From contig NZ_JAFEVZ010000001.1 in NCBI RefSeq assembly GCF_022802975.1, forward strand, positions 248,001 through 312,000: 64,000 nucleotides of DNA, written 5' to 3'. Positions 10,462-18,801 of this stretch are shown piece after piece. The position numbers and the translations under genes are program-made. The stretch comes from Flavobacterium pectinovorum (GTDB taxonomy: Bacteria > Bacteroidota > Bacteroidia > Flavobacteriales > Flavobacteriaceae). Numbering within the stretch: the stretch's first letter is position 1; each line of letters opens with the position of its first letter. The notes below the pieces were generated by a model that saw only the letters and a program-made list of their open reading frames with translations, was not told the origin of the DNA and did no database searches.

Positions 10462-10508
10462 CAAACCTAATGGGTTCTGTTGCTAATTCTATCCTGCACT
10501 ATCCTGTT
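10462..10508 (-). promoter_or_regulatory. candidate promoter and tandem operator of FAS1/SusCD operon
   Basis: On the minus strand TAGGTTTG (10469-10462) matches the Bacteroidota -7 box TAnnTTTG, 67 bp before the FAS1 start codon. No TTG -33 box is present. In its place is a direct repeat of CAGGATAG (plus-strand CTATCCTG at 10489-10496 and 10499-10506) with a 10-bp period. An activator may substitute for the -33 contact, and the divergent LuxR-type protein is the obvious candidate. Confidence 0.4.
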
Positions 10509-10694
10509 TTTTTTTGTATATGTTTTTTTAAGTACAATTAAATAGTAATACTATAATCTATACGTTAATATTTTAAAAATCTGGAAAATATAGGCTTTGT
10601 AAGGGTTTGTGCCGTGATTTATATAATATTTAATGTTTAATGTATGATTAAAAGACAATATTTTTTTTTAGAAAAATCATGGAAAAGAATAGCG

Positions 10695-10730
10695 AAAACA
10701 GCACTTTTTTGACTAAAACAGCACTTTTTT
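10695..10730. repeat. 16-bp direct repeat in divergent regulator region
   Basis: AAAACAGCACTTTTTT occurs twice, at 10695-10710 and 10715-10730, with a 20-bp period. It lies about 150 bp before the LuxR-type gene. Perfect repeats phased near two helical turns suggest a protein-binding site. About 25 bp further on is CCCC-N8-GGGG (10756-10771), a small dyad that could be another operator element. Confidence 0.4.
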
Positions 10731-10849
10731 AAAGAAAATTCTGAATTATTTTACACCCCGAATGATAGGGGAAGTGACTGTTTTATACCGGTTAGAGATA
10801 AGTAGTATTAGATATTGTATGAATGACAGTATTTTAACATTTTTTATGT

Positions 10850-10857
10850 TAAATTTG
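10850..10857 (+). promoter_or_regulatory. candidate -7 box for LuxR-type regulator
   Basis: TAAATTTG fits TAnnTTTG and places a start site about 18 bp before the ATG at 10882. No convincing -33 box stands at the expected distance. Confidence 0.35.
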
Positions 10858-10881
10858 TTAGCAAAGTTTAATTGAATCAGA

Positions 10882-11637
10882 ATGCTTCCGGAAATACAAA
10901 ATCTGCATGATGTTTGGCTGAATAACAGAACTGTCGAAACAACATCTTCAAATCAAATATCTTTTGATGATCTTACTAATTCAATTATTAGTACAGGTCC
11001 ATTTTCTTTTTACATTATTGATTTTTTTGATATGTCTCTTTCGCACATGAGTGCTTCTTTGTATGAAATGCATGGCTTTGATCCGGAGACTTTAACTTTT
11101 AATGATATTTTAGGAGCTATTCATCCTGATGACATCGATTTTGTAGTAAAAGCTGAGGCATTTCTTACCCGGTTTTTTTCTCAAAATATTGGACGTGAAA
11201 AATTACTGACCTATAAAATAAGTTACAGTCACAGAGCCCGGGTAGAAAATGGAGACTATGTGTTGTTTAATCATCAGGCATTGATGCTTACAATGGATGA
11301 AAGCGGAGGATACGGTAAATCATTAAACATTCACACCCGAATAGATCATTTAAGCAATTTTAATACCTACAAAATATCTCTTATTGGCTTAAATGGTGAA
11401 CCCTCTTTTATGAATCTAAGTCTTGATGAAGCAAATAAAGCCAATAAAGAATTTTCTAAAAGAGAAATTGATATAATAAAACTAATAGGGAAGGGCTTGA
11501 GTAATACTGAAATTGCCGAAAAACTTTTCATTAGCCCTTTAACGGTTAAGAAACACCGAAATAATATATTAGCAAAATCAGATTCTAAAAATACAGCAGA
11601 GCTTATAAAAAATTGTATTCTTCAGGGGCTTATTTAA
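10882..11637 (+). CDS. PAS-LuxR family transcriptional regulator
   Basis: This is a 251-residue cytoplasmic protein. Residues about 40-165 have a PAS-like fold, with YEMHGFDPETL and IHPDDIDFV typical of PAS_3 regions. Residues 187-250 form a LuxR/GerE helix-turn-helix (FSKREIDIIKLIGKGLSNTE, then IAEKLFISPLTVKKHRNNIL). There is no receiver domain or membrane segment. It is divergent from the FAS1/SusCD operon and is the likely local regulator of it, though its signal is unknown. A terminator hairpin follows the gene directly. Confidence 0.9.
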   Translation: MLPEIQNLHDVWLNNRTVETTSSNQISFDDLTNSIISTGPFSFYIIDFFDMSLSHMSASLYEMHGFDPETLTFNDILGAIHPDDIDFVVKAEAFLTRFFSQNIGREKLLTYKISYSHRARVENGDYVLFNHQALMLTMDESGGYGKSLNIHTRIDHLSNFNTYKISLIGLNGEPSFMNLSLDEANKANKEFSKREIDIIKLIGKGLSNTEIAEKLFISPLTVKKHRNNILAKSDSKNTAELIKNCILQGLI

Positions 11638-11649
11638 TGTTTTTTATTA

Positions 11650-11678
11650 AAAATACTCATTTTGGAGTATTTTTTTTG
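11650..11678 (+). terminator. rho-independent terminator after LuxR-type gene
   Basis: AAATACTC and GAGTATTT form a stem around a short loop, followed by a run of T. It starts 13 bp past the stop codon. Confidence 0.8.
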
Positions 11679-11735
11679 CTTTATACATAACCTAATTTTG
11701 TATACGGAGAGGCTCAAACTTAAAAAAGACCATAA

Positions 11736-12917
11736 ATGATTAAAAAGTTTATTTATTATTGTTTTTTAAGATGTTGTCTGCTTTTTGCTTGCTGTAATGC
11801 TTTTTCGCAGACAGCGATTTATAAATCAGATTTTGTATTTGATGATTTTAAATCGGAAAGACTTTCAGGTTTTATTATTATGGCAGAGGATGCTATTCTC
11901 TTCAATGCATCAAATCAAAAAGTTTATTCAATTGATAAAAAAGAGAGAAGAATAAATTGGGAAATAAAAGGCGTGAAACCAGAAGTGATTCCGTATTTGT
12001 ATGGCAGCACTTTCTTTTATGGAGTTTATGAAAATGAAGTTTTAAGAACGGCACAATTTAATCTGAATACAGGCGAAAAAATTAAAGACTTTCCTTTTGA
12101 ATCTATAACTGCCAAGCCTTATTTTATTAATGATACTATGTATGCCGCTGTTCATTTTGACGGAGGGCAGCTTATTGCCTATAATCTGGATGAAAATAAA
12201 TTAAACTGGCAGCAAAATATTCGATTTGGAGCAGAAATCCAGCCTGTCTATTTAAAAGATAAAATGATTGCCAATGCCGAAGATGATAACTGGTTTGAAA
12301 TAGATTATGATGGGAATTTTTCCAAGACAAAATCTAAAAAGCATACTTATCTTGACACCGTTCAGGTTTTTATAAAAAACTATAAATTTCTAACACATGA
12401 TAGTAAAGAAATTACTTCCGATTTTTTGAAGAAAAACAAGCTGTCAAATTCGGATTTTCAAACTAAAACGAATGAAAACAACACTTTTGTATTAACAGAA
12501 AATCAACTTTTGATATTAGGCAATAACAAAAAGAAAGTGTTGCAGTTAGATCTTGAAAAAGAGTTTCCTACTGACGATTTTTATCAGGATGCTTACTGCG
12601 ATATTTTAGCATTTGATTCAGAAAGTGTTTGGTTTAATTATCAAAATCATCTATTGCATTACGATTTTAGAAATAAGAAACTGTTACGAAAAGTTGATTT
12701 AACAAAATGGAATCCTTACCAGATCGTATTAGAAGGCAGAACGATTTGGCTAATATCTAAAACTGATGGACAGTTATATGGTTTGGATTTTGAACCAGAT
12801 CAGCAAACTGCAGATAAGATACAAGCTATTGCCAATTATTACAAATGTACAGAACCGGATCTAAAAAAGATTGAAGCCATGAAAGCGGCACAGGAAAAAT
12901 TAAAAAATAAGCAATAA
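11736..12917 (+). CDS. secreted PQQ-like beta-propeller protein
   Basis: This 393-residue protein has an N-terminal signal peptide ending AFSQ. The rest is a series of beta-propeller-like blades: FNASNQKVYSIDKKERRINW, then AYNLDENKLNWQQNIRFGAE, then HYDFRNKKLLRKVDL. The alternating 'value, unit, INWE/LNWQ' pattern is that of PQQ-binding-like repeat proteins. I see no enzymatic motif, so it is best treated as a periplasmic scaffold or sensor. It is followed after 17 bp by a WG-repeat gene on the same strand and may be co-transcribed with it. Confidence 0.7.
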   Translation: MIKKFIYYCFLRCCLLFACCNAFSQTAIYKSDFVFDDFKSERLSGFIIMAEDAILFNASNQKVYSIDKKERRINWEIKGVKPEVIPYLYGSTFFYGVYENEVLRTAQFNLNTGEKIKDFPFESITAKPYFINDTMYAAVHFDGGQLIAYNLDENKLNWQQNIRFGAEIQPVYLKDKMIANAEDDNWFEIDYDGNFSKTKSKKHTYLDTVQVFIKNYKFLTHDSKEITSDFLKKNKLSNSDFQTKTNENNTFVLTENQLLILGNNKKKVLQLDLEKEFPTDDFYQDAYCDILAFDSESVWFNYQNHLLHYDFRNKKLLRKVDLTKWNPYQIVLEGRTIWLISKTDGQLYGLDFEPDQQTADKIQAIANYYKCTEPDLKKIEAMKAAQEKLKNKQ

Positions 12918-12934
12918 CCAAAAACAATGTAATC

Positions 12935-13840
12935 ATGAAAAAACTAATTACGATTTGCTTTTTAATAGCAACAATATTTGTAGTAAATGCACAAGGTTTA
13001 GAAGTATTTACTAAAAGAGGTAAATTTGGTTTCAAAGATCAGAGAGGTAAAATAATTATTCCCCTAAAATATGATTCCTACGAACACACCCTTAATTATT
13101 CGGAAGACTACAAAAATGCGCTTATTGCTGTTAAACTTAATGATAAATGGGGTTTTATAGACAAGACAGGACAAGAAATTATCCCGCCAAAATATGATGA
13201 TCAAACTAAAAATATTGGTTTTACGCAGCAATATAAAAATGGGCTTGTGGCTGTTCAACAAAATGGTAAATGGGGCTTTATTGATCAAACCGGAAAAGAA
13301 ATTATCTCGCCAAAATATGATTCATTTTCCAGAGATTTTTCAGAAGGGATTATTTTAGTTAGCCTCAATGATAAGTATGGTTATGTCGATATGTCCGGAA
13401 AGGAAATTATATCGCCAAAATATGGTTACTCCAAAGACTTTTCAGAAGGGATTGCGGCGGTTAGACTGAATGGTAAATGGGGTTTTGTCGATCAGACAGG
13501 AAAAGAAATTATCCTGCCGATATACGATGAAACTAAGAGCTTTTCAGAAGGGCTTGTGGCTGTTCAACAAAATAATAAATGGGGATTTATCGATAAATCC
13601 GGAAAGCTAATTATCCCACTAAAGTATAATTCTGCAAGTTTATTCTCTGAAGGACTTGCCCGTATTAGTATTTATGGCACTTATGGTAATGATATTTGTG
13701 GTTTTATTGACAAAAAAGGAGTTGTAGTTATTCCGCCAAAATATAATATGGTTGATGATTTTAAGGATGGGAAAGCAAAAGTTTATGTTTATTTAGGGGA
13801 TGCCTATTATATAGATAAAAACGGAAATGTAATTGAGTAA
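12935..13840 (+). CDS. WG-repeat protein
   Basis: This 301-residue exported protein has a signal peptide (cleavage near VNAQ) followed by about eight tandem WG repeats. Typical units are NDKWGFIDKTGQEIIPPKYD and NGKWGFVDQTGKEIILPIYD, each near 32 residues. The last two repeats are degenerate (CGFIDKKGVVVIPPKY and YYIDKNGNVIE). WG repeats form beta-structured binding surfaces and have no known catalytic role. The near-identity of the internal repeats at DNA level suggests recent repeat duplication. The neighbours are also secreted proteins of unknown role. Confidence 0.9.
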   Translation: MKKLITICFLIATIFVVNAQGLEVFTKRGKFGFKDQRGKIIIPLKYDSYEHTLNYSEDYKNALIAVKLNDKWGFIDKTGQEIIPPKYDDQTKNIGFTQQYKNGLVAVQQNGKWGFIDQTGKEIISPKYDSFSRDFSEGIILVSLNDKYGYVDMSGKEIISPKYGYSKDFSEGIAAVRLNGKWGFVDQTGKEIILPIYDETKSFSEGLVAVQQNNKWGFIDKSGKLIIPLKYNSASLFSEGLARISIYGTYGNDICGFIDKKGVVVIPPKYNMVDDFKDGKAKVYVYLGDAYYIDKNGNVIE

Positions 13841-14144
13841 TTTTTAGGTAATTAAATATTTAAATTTACAGGCAAAGAAACTGTACTCTGTTGTTAAACT
13901 TGTATTTATTGGAATGTTGTCAAAATGCAAGGATTATCAGTAATCTTAATTTTTAACCTGAGTTCGATTAATCCAATACAAAATGATTTGCAAATTAATG
14001 ATGTTGATTAATATTCCTGCAAGATTTTTTTATCTTGTAGGTATTCGATCATTAGTATTGATAGGAGGTGAAAAAAACTTGTAGGATAAGCAATACCAAG
14101 GTGTCTCAGGTTTTTAACTTTTAAAAGAATAGTTTATAGTAATA
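13841..14144. other. gene-free interval with one hairpin
   Basis: I find no gene here. One stem-loop, CCTGCAAGAT with ATCTTGTAGG at 14016-14041 around a T-rich loop, could be a terminator or a remnant repeat. The rest is AT-rich and unremarkable. Confidence 0.5.
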
Positions 14145-14597
14145 ATGCAACGATTTTTAAGATACATATTTATTATTTTTGTGACCATTGTTCAAGCGCA
14201 GTCAAAAGAAGTGCTTCAAAAACACATAGCAAATACTTTAAGCTATCAGCACATAAAATATAAAACAGCAGGAAAAGAATCTCAGAGAAGTATTTATCAA
14301 ATTGAATTTAAGGACTGTACAATGAGTTATCCCATTTTTATAAAAAAGGGAAACAAGACGGAACGTTTTACAGTAAGAATCCTGCTTTCAGGAATACAAG
14401 ATATTGTGATGACTAAAACCAAAGAAGGATTTTATGCCATTACTTTCACCACCGATAGAAAAAGTATTATCAAAGAATATCAGGAAGGTACTTTAATTCA
14501 TGAAAAAAATCAGATTATTCCTTTAAAAAAGTATGACACTAAAGCTTTGGAGTATTTTAAAAAACTGAGAGACATTTGCATAAAAAAATCAACATGA
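14145..14597 (+). CDS. small secreted protein of unknown function
   Basis: This is a 150-residue protein with a clear signal peptide (MQRFLRYIFIIFVTIVQAQ) and a basic, lysine-rich mature part with alternating beta-strand and helix character. I recognise no family. It precedes the first leucine-rich-like gene by 39 bp on the same strand and may share its transcript. There is no lipobox and no membrane segment after the signal. Confidence 0.65.
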   Translation: MQRFLRYIFIIFVTIVQAQSKEVLQKHIANTLSYQHIKYKTAGKESQRSIYQIEFKDCTMSYPIFIKKGNKTERFTVRILLSGIQDIVMTKTKEGFYAITFTTDRKSIIKEYQEGTLIHEKNQIIPLKKYDTKALEYFKKLRDICIKKST

Positions 14598-14636
14598 TGC
14601 ATTACTATTTTTCAATTCGAAAAAAAACTAATTGAT

Positions 14637-15161
14637 ATGAAGCTCAAAGGTATAGAAAAACAATTTTGGTGGCATTTTGGGCAAATCAAAGATTCAAAAG
14701 ATATCCCTACAGAAGTATCTGGGATATCAGGGGTTGATGATCCGGAATACAATGATGACTATTTTGCTATGCTTACTGATAAAGTAAGGATTATGAATTC
14801 TATATATCTCAAAGAAACTTATATAACTGATGAAGGTGTCAAGCATATTTCGAAATTGCAGGGACTAAAAGATCTTACGCTCATGAAACATCCCAAAATC
14901 ACAAAAGCGAGTTTACCATATCTTAACAAACTTGTTGATTTGGAGTATCTGGATATTTGGGACACCGGAATTATATTGGAAGATTTGGTTGCATTAGATC
15001 AATTAAAAAGCCTTAAAGAATTGTATGTTTCTTCAGCTATAAAAGCTGATGACGGCTCATTTTCTGACTTAGATAATGAGCGTATTTTAGAACATTTAAT
15101 CGTACTCGAGGATATTTTTCCAAACTGTACTTTTTTTGTAGATTTTAAAAAGTATTTATGA
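14637..15161 (+). CDS. leucine-rich-repeat-like protein, paralogue 1
   Basis: This 174-residue cytoplasmic protein has no signal peptide. The middle has irregular leucine-rich repeats of about 23 residues: GVKHISKLQGLKDLTLMKHP, then LPYLNKLVDLEYLDIWDTGI, then LVALDQLKSLKELYVSS. The acidic N-terminal third (GIEKQFWWHFGQIKD) and the C-terminal IFPNCTFF block are shared with the gene at 15892, so the two are paralogues at roughly 40-50% identity by eye. The function is unknown. Small cytoplasmic LRR-like proteins in such clusters can be immunity or adaptor proteins, which is speculation here. Confidence 0.7.
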   Translation: MKLKGIEKQFWWHFGQIKDSKDIPTEVSGISGVDDPEYNDDYFAMLTDKVRIMNSIYLKETYITDEGVKHISKLQGLKDLTLMKHPKITKASLPYLNKLVDLEYLDIWDTGIILEDLVALDQLKSLKELYVSSAIKADDGSFSDLDNERILEHLIVLEDIFPNCTFFVDFKKYL

Positions 15162-15219
15162 AACTAATCTTTTTATATTTATAGTTTCTGTTGTCCATTT
15201 AAAAACTTAAATGTTATGA

Positions 15220-15375
15220 AAAGAAAAACCAATAAATTACCCACAACAAAGTTATTCGTGTGAGTTTATAATAAACGGAAACAGGAAGGTTTTTAACAGT
15301 ATTTATATCTATAATCCAGATTTTGGCACTTATGCTAAATTTATAAATAAAAACCCGTTGGGTGAAATTGATTAA
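15220..15375 (+). pseudogene. truncated reading frame interrupted by MITE
   Basis: A frame of 51 codons reads like a real protein (for example NGNRKVFNSIYIYNPDFG) but has no in-frame ATG. An ATG at 15216 is one base out of frame and meets a stop after 15 codons. The last residues, KNPLGEID before the stop, are encoded by the terminal inverted repeat of the MITE starting at 15352. I infer a small gene that lost its 3' end to MITE insertion and its start to a frameshift. Confidence 0.4.
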
Positions 15376-15561
15376 AAAGATTGATTTGATTATAAAAAGT
15401 ATAAAAATTGGGAGTGAAACACCATTTGTAACTTAAGGAATTGATGTCATCCTGAGCGGAGTCGAAGGCTTTTGAACACGAAAGGGCTTCGACTAAGTTT
15501 ATCCTGAGTGAAGACGAATGGACTCAGCCTGAAACTCATTTTTTATTTCACCCAACGGGTT
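15352..15561 (+). mobile_element. MITE copy 1 (210 bp, 16-bp TIRs, 7-bp TSD)
   Basis: The element begins AACCCGTTGGGTGAAA and ends with its exact reverse complement TTTCACCCAACGGGTT. It is flanked by the duplicated target AAATAAA (15345-15351 and 15562-15568). Counting the terminal AA as host sequence would make the duplication 9 bp. It contains GTCATCCTGAGCGGAGTCGA and an internal dyad around GGCTTCGACT. It encodes no transposase. A second copy in reverse orientation lies at 16936-17144, about 90% identical. Confidence 0.9.
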
Positions 15562-15597
15562 AAATAAAAAATAATTTAAAATACAGAATATAGAAAT

Positions 15598-15867
15598 ATG
15601 ACACAACTCTTCAGTGAAGCTTTTGAAAACTACATCCTCAACCAAAGAGTAATTTCCTGGGGATTTCAGCATGAAACCAGAGTACTTTTGCCAAACGGTT
15701 ATTATGCTTTTACATCGGGCTATTTTACCGAATATGAAAATGGCTACAGAATGATTGCAAGTGGTGCTACACTTCATAAAACAGATATTCAGGAAGCTAT
15801 GATTCTGGATCCCGCAGGTATTCCTATTGCCAGGGATACTGAAGATTTAAAACCATTTGAATTTTAA
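15598..15867 (+). CDS. hypothetical 89-residue protein
   Basis: This is a small soluble protein without signal peptide (MTQLFSEAFENYILNQRVIS at the start) and with a polar, aromatic composition. I recognise no family. It starts 37 bp after the right end of MITE copy 1, so its original promoter may have been displaced or altered by the insertion. It is 24 bp upstream of the second leucine-rich-like gene and probably co-transcribed with it. Confidence 0.6.
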   Translation: MTQLFSEAFENYILNQRVISWGFQHETRVLLPNGYYAFTSGYFTEYENGYRMIASGATLHKTDIQEAMILDPAGIPIARDTEDLKPFEF

Positions 15868-15891
15868 AAAATAAATTAAACCTATCTCGTT

Positions 15892-16386
15892 ATGCATCTA
15901 AAAGGAAAAGAAAAACACTTTTGGCGAAACCGTTTCAACATTGGCAGCCTGGCTGATATTCCTTTAGAAACGGAAGGTTTTAGAGGTATTGATGATGATA
16001 CAGATGATGAATTTTTATTTTACATAACATCCAGAATTCCAGTTATTAATCAGTTCTATTTTAAATTCACTCTCATTACTGATGAAGGGGTAAAGTATAT
16101 CAGTACTGTTCAAAAATTAAAGCAGCTTACTTTAAGAGATCATAAAAATATCACCAATAAATCGATTCCTTATTTTAATAAATTGGTTGATTTAGAATAT
16201 TTAGATATTTTAAAAACAAAAATACAATTAGAAGATCTGCCGGGATTATCTAATCTTCAAAATTTAAAAGAGCTGCATGTTACTTCTGAAAATCCTGATA
16301 GAGAATATCTTTTAGACCATGTCATTACTATGAAAGAAATACTGCCAAATTGTATTTTATATATCAATTATGAAAGTTATGAATGA
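15892..16386 (+). CDS. leucine-rich-repeat-like protein, paralogue 2
   Basis: This 164-residue cytoplasmic protein is a paralogue of the gene at 14637. It shares the opening LKGKEKHFW, the block ITDEGVKYISTVQKLKQLTL, the exact NKLVDLEYLDI and the ending ILPNCILYINYE. The repeats are leucine-rich-like, about 23 residues long and irregular. The tandem copies lie on either side of MITE copy 1 and the truncated frame, which points to local gene duplication followed by element insertion. The function is unknown. Confidence 0.7.
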   Translation: MHLKGKEKHFWRNRFNIGSLADIPLETEGFRGIDDDTDDEFLFYITSRIPVINQFYFKFTLITDEGVKYISTVQKLKQLTLRDHKNITNKSIPYFNKLVDLEYLDILKTKIQLEDLPGLSNLQNLKELHVTSENPDREYLLDHVITMKEILPNCILYINYESYE

Positions 16387-16553
16387 AAAAAATCTAATTC
16401 TTATTGGGCGTAGATGACGATTTTAATATTTTTTTAAATGTTATTAATGTGTTGATAAATAATATTTTATAGCTTGTTTTAATGATTGCTTTTAAGTGAT
16501 TAATAGTTACATTTGAATTAATTAAACGGTTTATTAATTTAAAAATATTTACT

Positions 16554-16802
16554 ATGGATAAAGCTATAAAACTAAAAGTTCGTAAAGAGTTAAATGGGCA
16601 GCAGCAGTTGAATATAATTAGATTAAAAGGAAGTTTAATCTCTAAAGGATACACAGAAATAATACATATTCTGGATCAGGATGATGAATTTCACATCAAT
16701 TCATTTGAAACACCAAGTGAAGCAACTACTGAAGTTCAGGAATATATCACAGCATTTATCAATAAAGAAAACCTGAGTGATACGATAACACTGTACAAAT
16801 GA
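16554..16802 (+). CDS. hypothetical 82-residue protein
   Basis: This is a short soluble protein, lysine-rich at the start and acidic later (IIHILDQDDEFHINSFETPS). There is no signal peptide and no recognisable family. It sits alone between the second leucine-rich-like gene (167 bp before) and MITE copy 2. A weak dyad, AATCCTAAA with TTTAGGATT at 16825-16864, follows and may end its transcript. Confidence 0.5.
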   Translation: MDKAIKLKVRKELNGQQQLNIIRLKGSLISKGYTEIIHILDQDDEFHINSFETPSEATTEVQEYITAFINKENLSDTITLYK

Positions 16803-16935
16803 TTTTAACGTTTAGTGACTAAAATCCTAAACAATTTGATAAATCTGTCAAAAATTTTAGGATTATTCTAAGTGTTCTTAATGTAAATTTATCAACCAAC
16901 TATAAGTCCTCGATGTTTGGGAATTTATAAAATAG

Positions 16936-17144
16936 AACCCGTTGGGTGAAATTAAAAATGAGTGTCAGGCTGAGTCCGTTCGGCTTTGCTCAGTATAAAC
17001 TTAGGTGAAGCCCTTTCGTGTTCAAAAGCCTTCGACTCCGCTCAGGATGACATCAATTTCTTAAGTTATAAATGATGTTTCACTTCCAATTTTTATACTT
17101 TTTATAATCAAATCAATATTTTAATCAATTTCACCCAATGGGTT
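16936..17144 (-). mobile_element. MITE copy 2 (209 bp, inverted relative to copy 1)
   Basis: The terminal inverted repeats are AACCCGTTGGGTGAAA on the left and TTTCACCCAATGGGTT on the right, with one mismatch between them. The duplicated target is AAAATAG (16929-16935 and 17145-17151). Because this differs from the duplication at copy 1, the two copies inserted independently and do not form a composite transposon. It inserted directly beside the terminator hairpin of the S41 protease gene. Confidence 0.9.
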
Positions 17145-17151
17145 AAAATAG

Positions 17152-17181
17152 AACGAAGCTGCCTTTTCAGACAGCTTCGTT
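17152..17181 (-). terminator. terminator hairpin of S41 protease gene
   Basis: AACGAAGCTG pairs perfectly with CAGCTTCGTT around a 10-base loop. It lies 65 bp past the protease stop on the minus strand. The T-rich tract after it is now MITE target-site sequence. Confidence 0.65.
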
Positions 17182-17246
17182 AGAAAGGAACTCTTTCAGA
17201 GAGCGGGTTTGATGATTTTAATTTCTAAATTTAATTTTGTTGCTGT

Positions 17247-18749
17247 TTATTGTTTTTTCAATCTTTTAAAATCCTCGATATACAAACCTTTGGCCGTATT
17301 TGTAGGGTTGAATGCAGCAAGATTTTCAATTCTTAAGGACAAAGGAGGATTGGTGGTTTTTGCTGTAGTCCGCATGGTTTGACCTGTAATTAATTCGAGA
17401 GCTTTCTTTAAAGAAGGATCTTTTACGTTTCCAAATTCAACCAGATTTAAGAAAGTACTGTAAGGATTTATTTCGTGATCAGGTTCAATTTTCGTTGGAT
17501 TTGCGTCTTTATCTTTGTTATAATATGAAAAGGTAATAGGTTGCAATTGCCATTTGTGTTCAGTGCTTCGATTGGCATAGGAGATATAATTATGATCAGG
17601 AGAATCGTATAGTGTGTTAGATCCTACAAATTTACCTACAGTTTCTTCGCCTATTGTGATTACGTTAATGTATTTTTTTAGACATTGTATGGTGAGCTCG
17701 CTGGCAGAAGCGGTTTGAAAACTTACCAGCACATATATTTTTGTCAAAGCAAGGCTGTTTACACTTTCTTCTCTTTGAAAAGTGGGTTCGTTTTCAACCA
17801 GGTTAAAAATTCTTACTTTTTCAGAAAGGTTTTCATAGCCGTCTTCATTATTGTGCTTGTTATTGAAGTCTAAGTAAATATAAGGTTTATTGGTAAAACT
17901 TCCGTTAATCATTTGCGCCAAAGCAACTGCAGTTTCTAATGAACCGCCGCCATTGTATCTTAAATCTAAAACCAATTCGTTAATTCCATCCAATTGCATT
18001 TTAGCGAAAGCCGCATTGAGTTCGTCATTATAATCTGATTTAAAAGCATTAAAAACCAGATAACCAATGTTCTTTGCGCCATATACTTTCTTTTCGTAAT
18101 AAGCAATCGGATTTTCGTCAATTTCGGCTTTTGTTACAGTTACAGTTCCTGCTTTGTCTGTGGTTACTAAACTACCGTTTCTAATATCCACGCTTGCTGC
18201 CAAAGTAATGGTGAATTGCGTGTTTTCTAGTTGGTCATAATTACTTGACGTAAGCTGGCTTCCATTTAGTTTTGTAATAACGTCGCCTCTTTTCAATCCT
18301 GCCAAAGCTGCTGGCGAACCAGGAACTACGTAATTAATCAAAGCTACCATATTTGTAAGAGATGCATCTTTAGGATAAATTCCATAGTCAAAACCACCTT
18401 TTTTTTCTACTTCTGCAATTCTTGAAACCTGCACAATCTCATTACTGTTTTCAATCCAGGAAAATTTATCAACAGTTCCTCTTTGATATAGAAGTGAATA
18501 AAAAAGTGCATCGGGAGTTTTTCCGTTAATAAAATTGTTATATGCTGTGGTAGAAGTGATTTTGCTGTCGGATAAATTGGCAACGTTGGGTTGCCAGTAG
18601 TACCAGGAATTCATTGCTTTCCAAACAAAGTTGTTAATTTTGTCTGGCTCGGTAGGTGTGATTTCATTAGTGTCAGAATCAGAATCTTTGCTGCAAGCTG
18701 TAAAAACCAATCCTACAAGTAATGTTTTAATAATATATTTTAATTTCAT
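17247..18749 (-). CDS. S41 family C-terminal-processing-like protease, lipoprotein
   Basis: I chose the start at 18749 because the next 20 residues form a lipoprotein signal (LVGLVFTACSK). The longer frame from 18890 adds a non-signal basic stretch and overlaps the divergent gene. The protein is then 500 residues. A PDZ domain carries VVPGSPAALAGLKRGDVITK. The S41 catalytic domain follows, with Ser in TASASE and Lys in GEETVGKFVG, the usual Ser-Lys dyad. It should act in the cell envelope on unfolded or tagged proteins. A terminator hairpin follows. Confidence 0.9.
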   Translation of the reverse strand: MKLKYIIKTLLVGLVFTACSKDSDSDTNEITPTEPDKINNFVWKAMNSWYYWQPNVANLSDSKITSTTAYNNFINGKTPDALFYSLLYQRGTVDKFSWIENSNEIVQVSRIAEVEKKGGFDYGIYPKDASLTNMVALINYVVPGSPAALAGLKRGDVITKLNGSQLTSSNYDQLENTQFTITLAASVDIRNGSLVTTDKAGTVTVTKAEIDENPIAYYEKKVYGAKNIGYLVFNAFKSDYNDELNAAFAKMQLDGINELVLDLRYNGGGSLETAVALAQMINGSFTNKPYIYLDFNNKHNNEDGYENLSEKVRIFNLVENEPTFQREESVNSLALTKIYVLVSFQTASASELTIQCLKKYINVITIGEETVGKFVGSNTLYDSPDHNYISYANRSTEHKWQLQPITFSYYNKDKDANPTKIEPDHEINPYSTFLNLVEFGNVKDPSLKKALELITGQTMRTTAKTTNPPLSLRIENLAAFNPTNTAKGLYIEDFKRLKKQ

Positions 18750-18801
18750 TGTTTTTTCAATCGTTTTTAAGTTAAATTTGTGGGTATAAAACGACAAAAG
18801 T

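Noticed and set aside
15352..17144. Composite transposon formed by the two inverted MITEs
   Set aside because: Each copy has its own different target duplication, so the segment between did not move as one unit.
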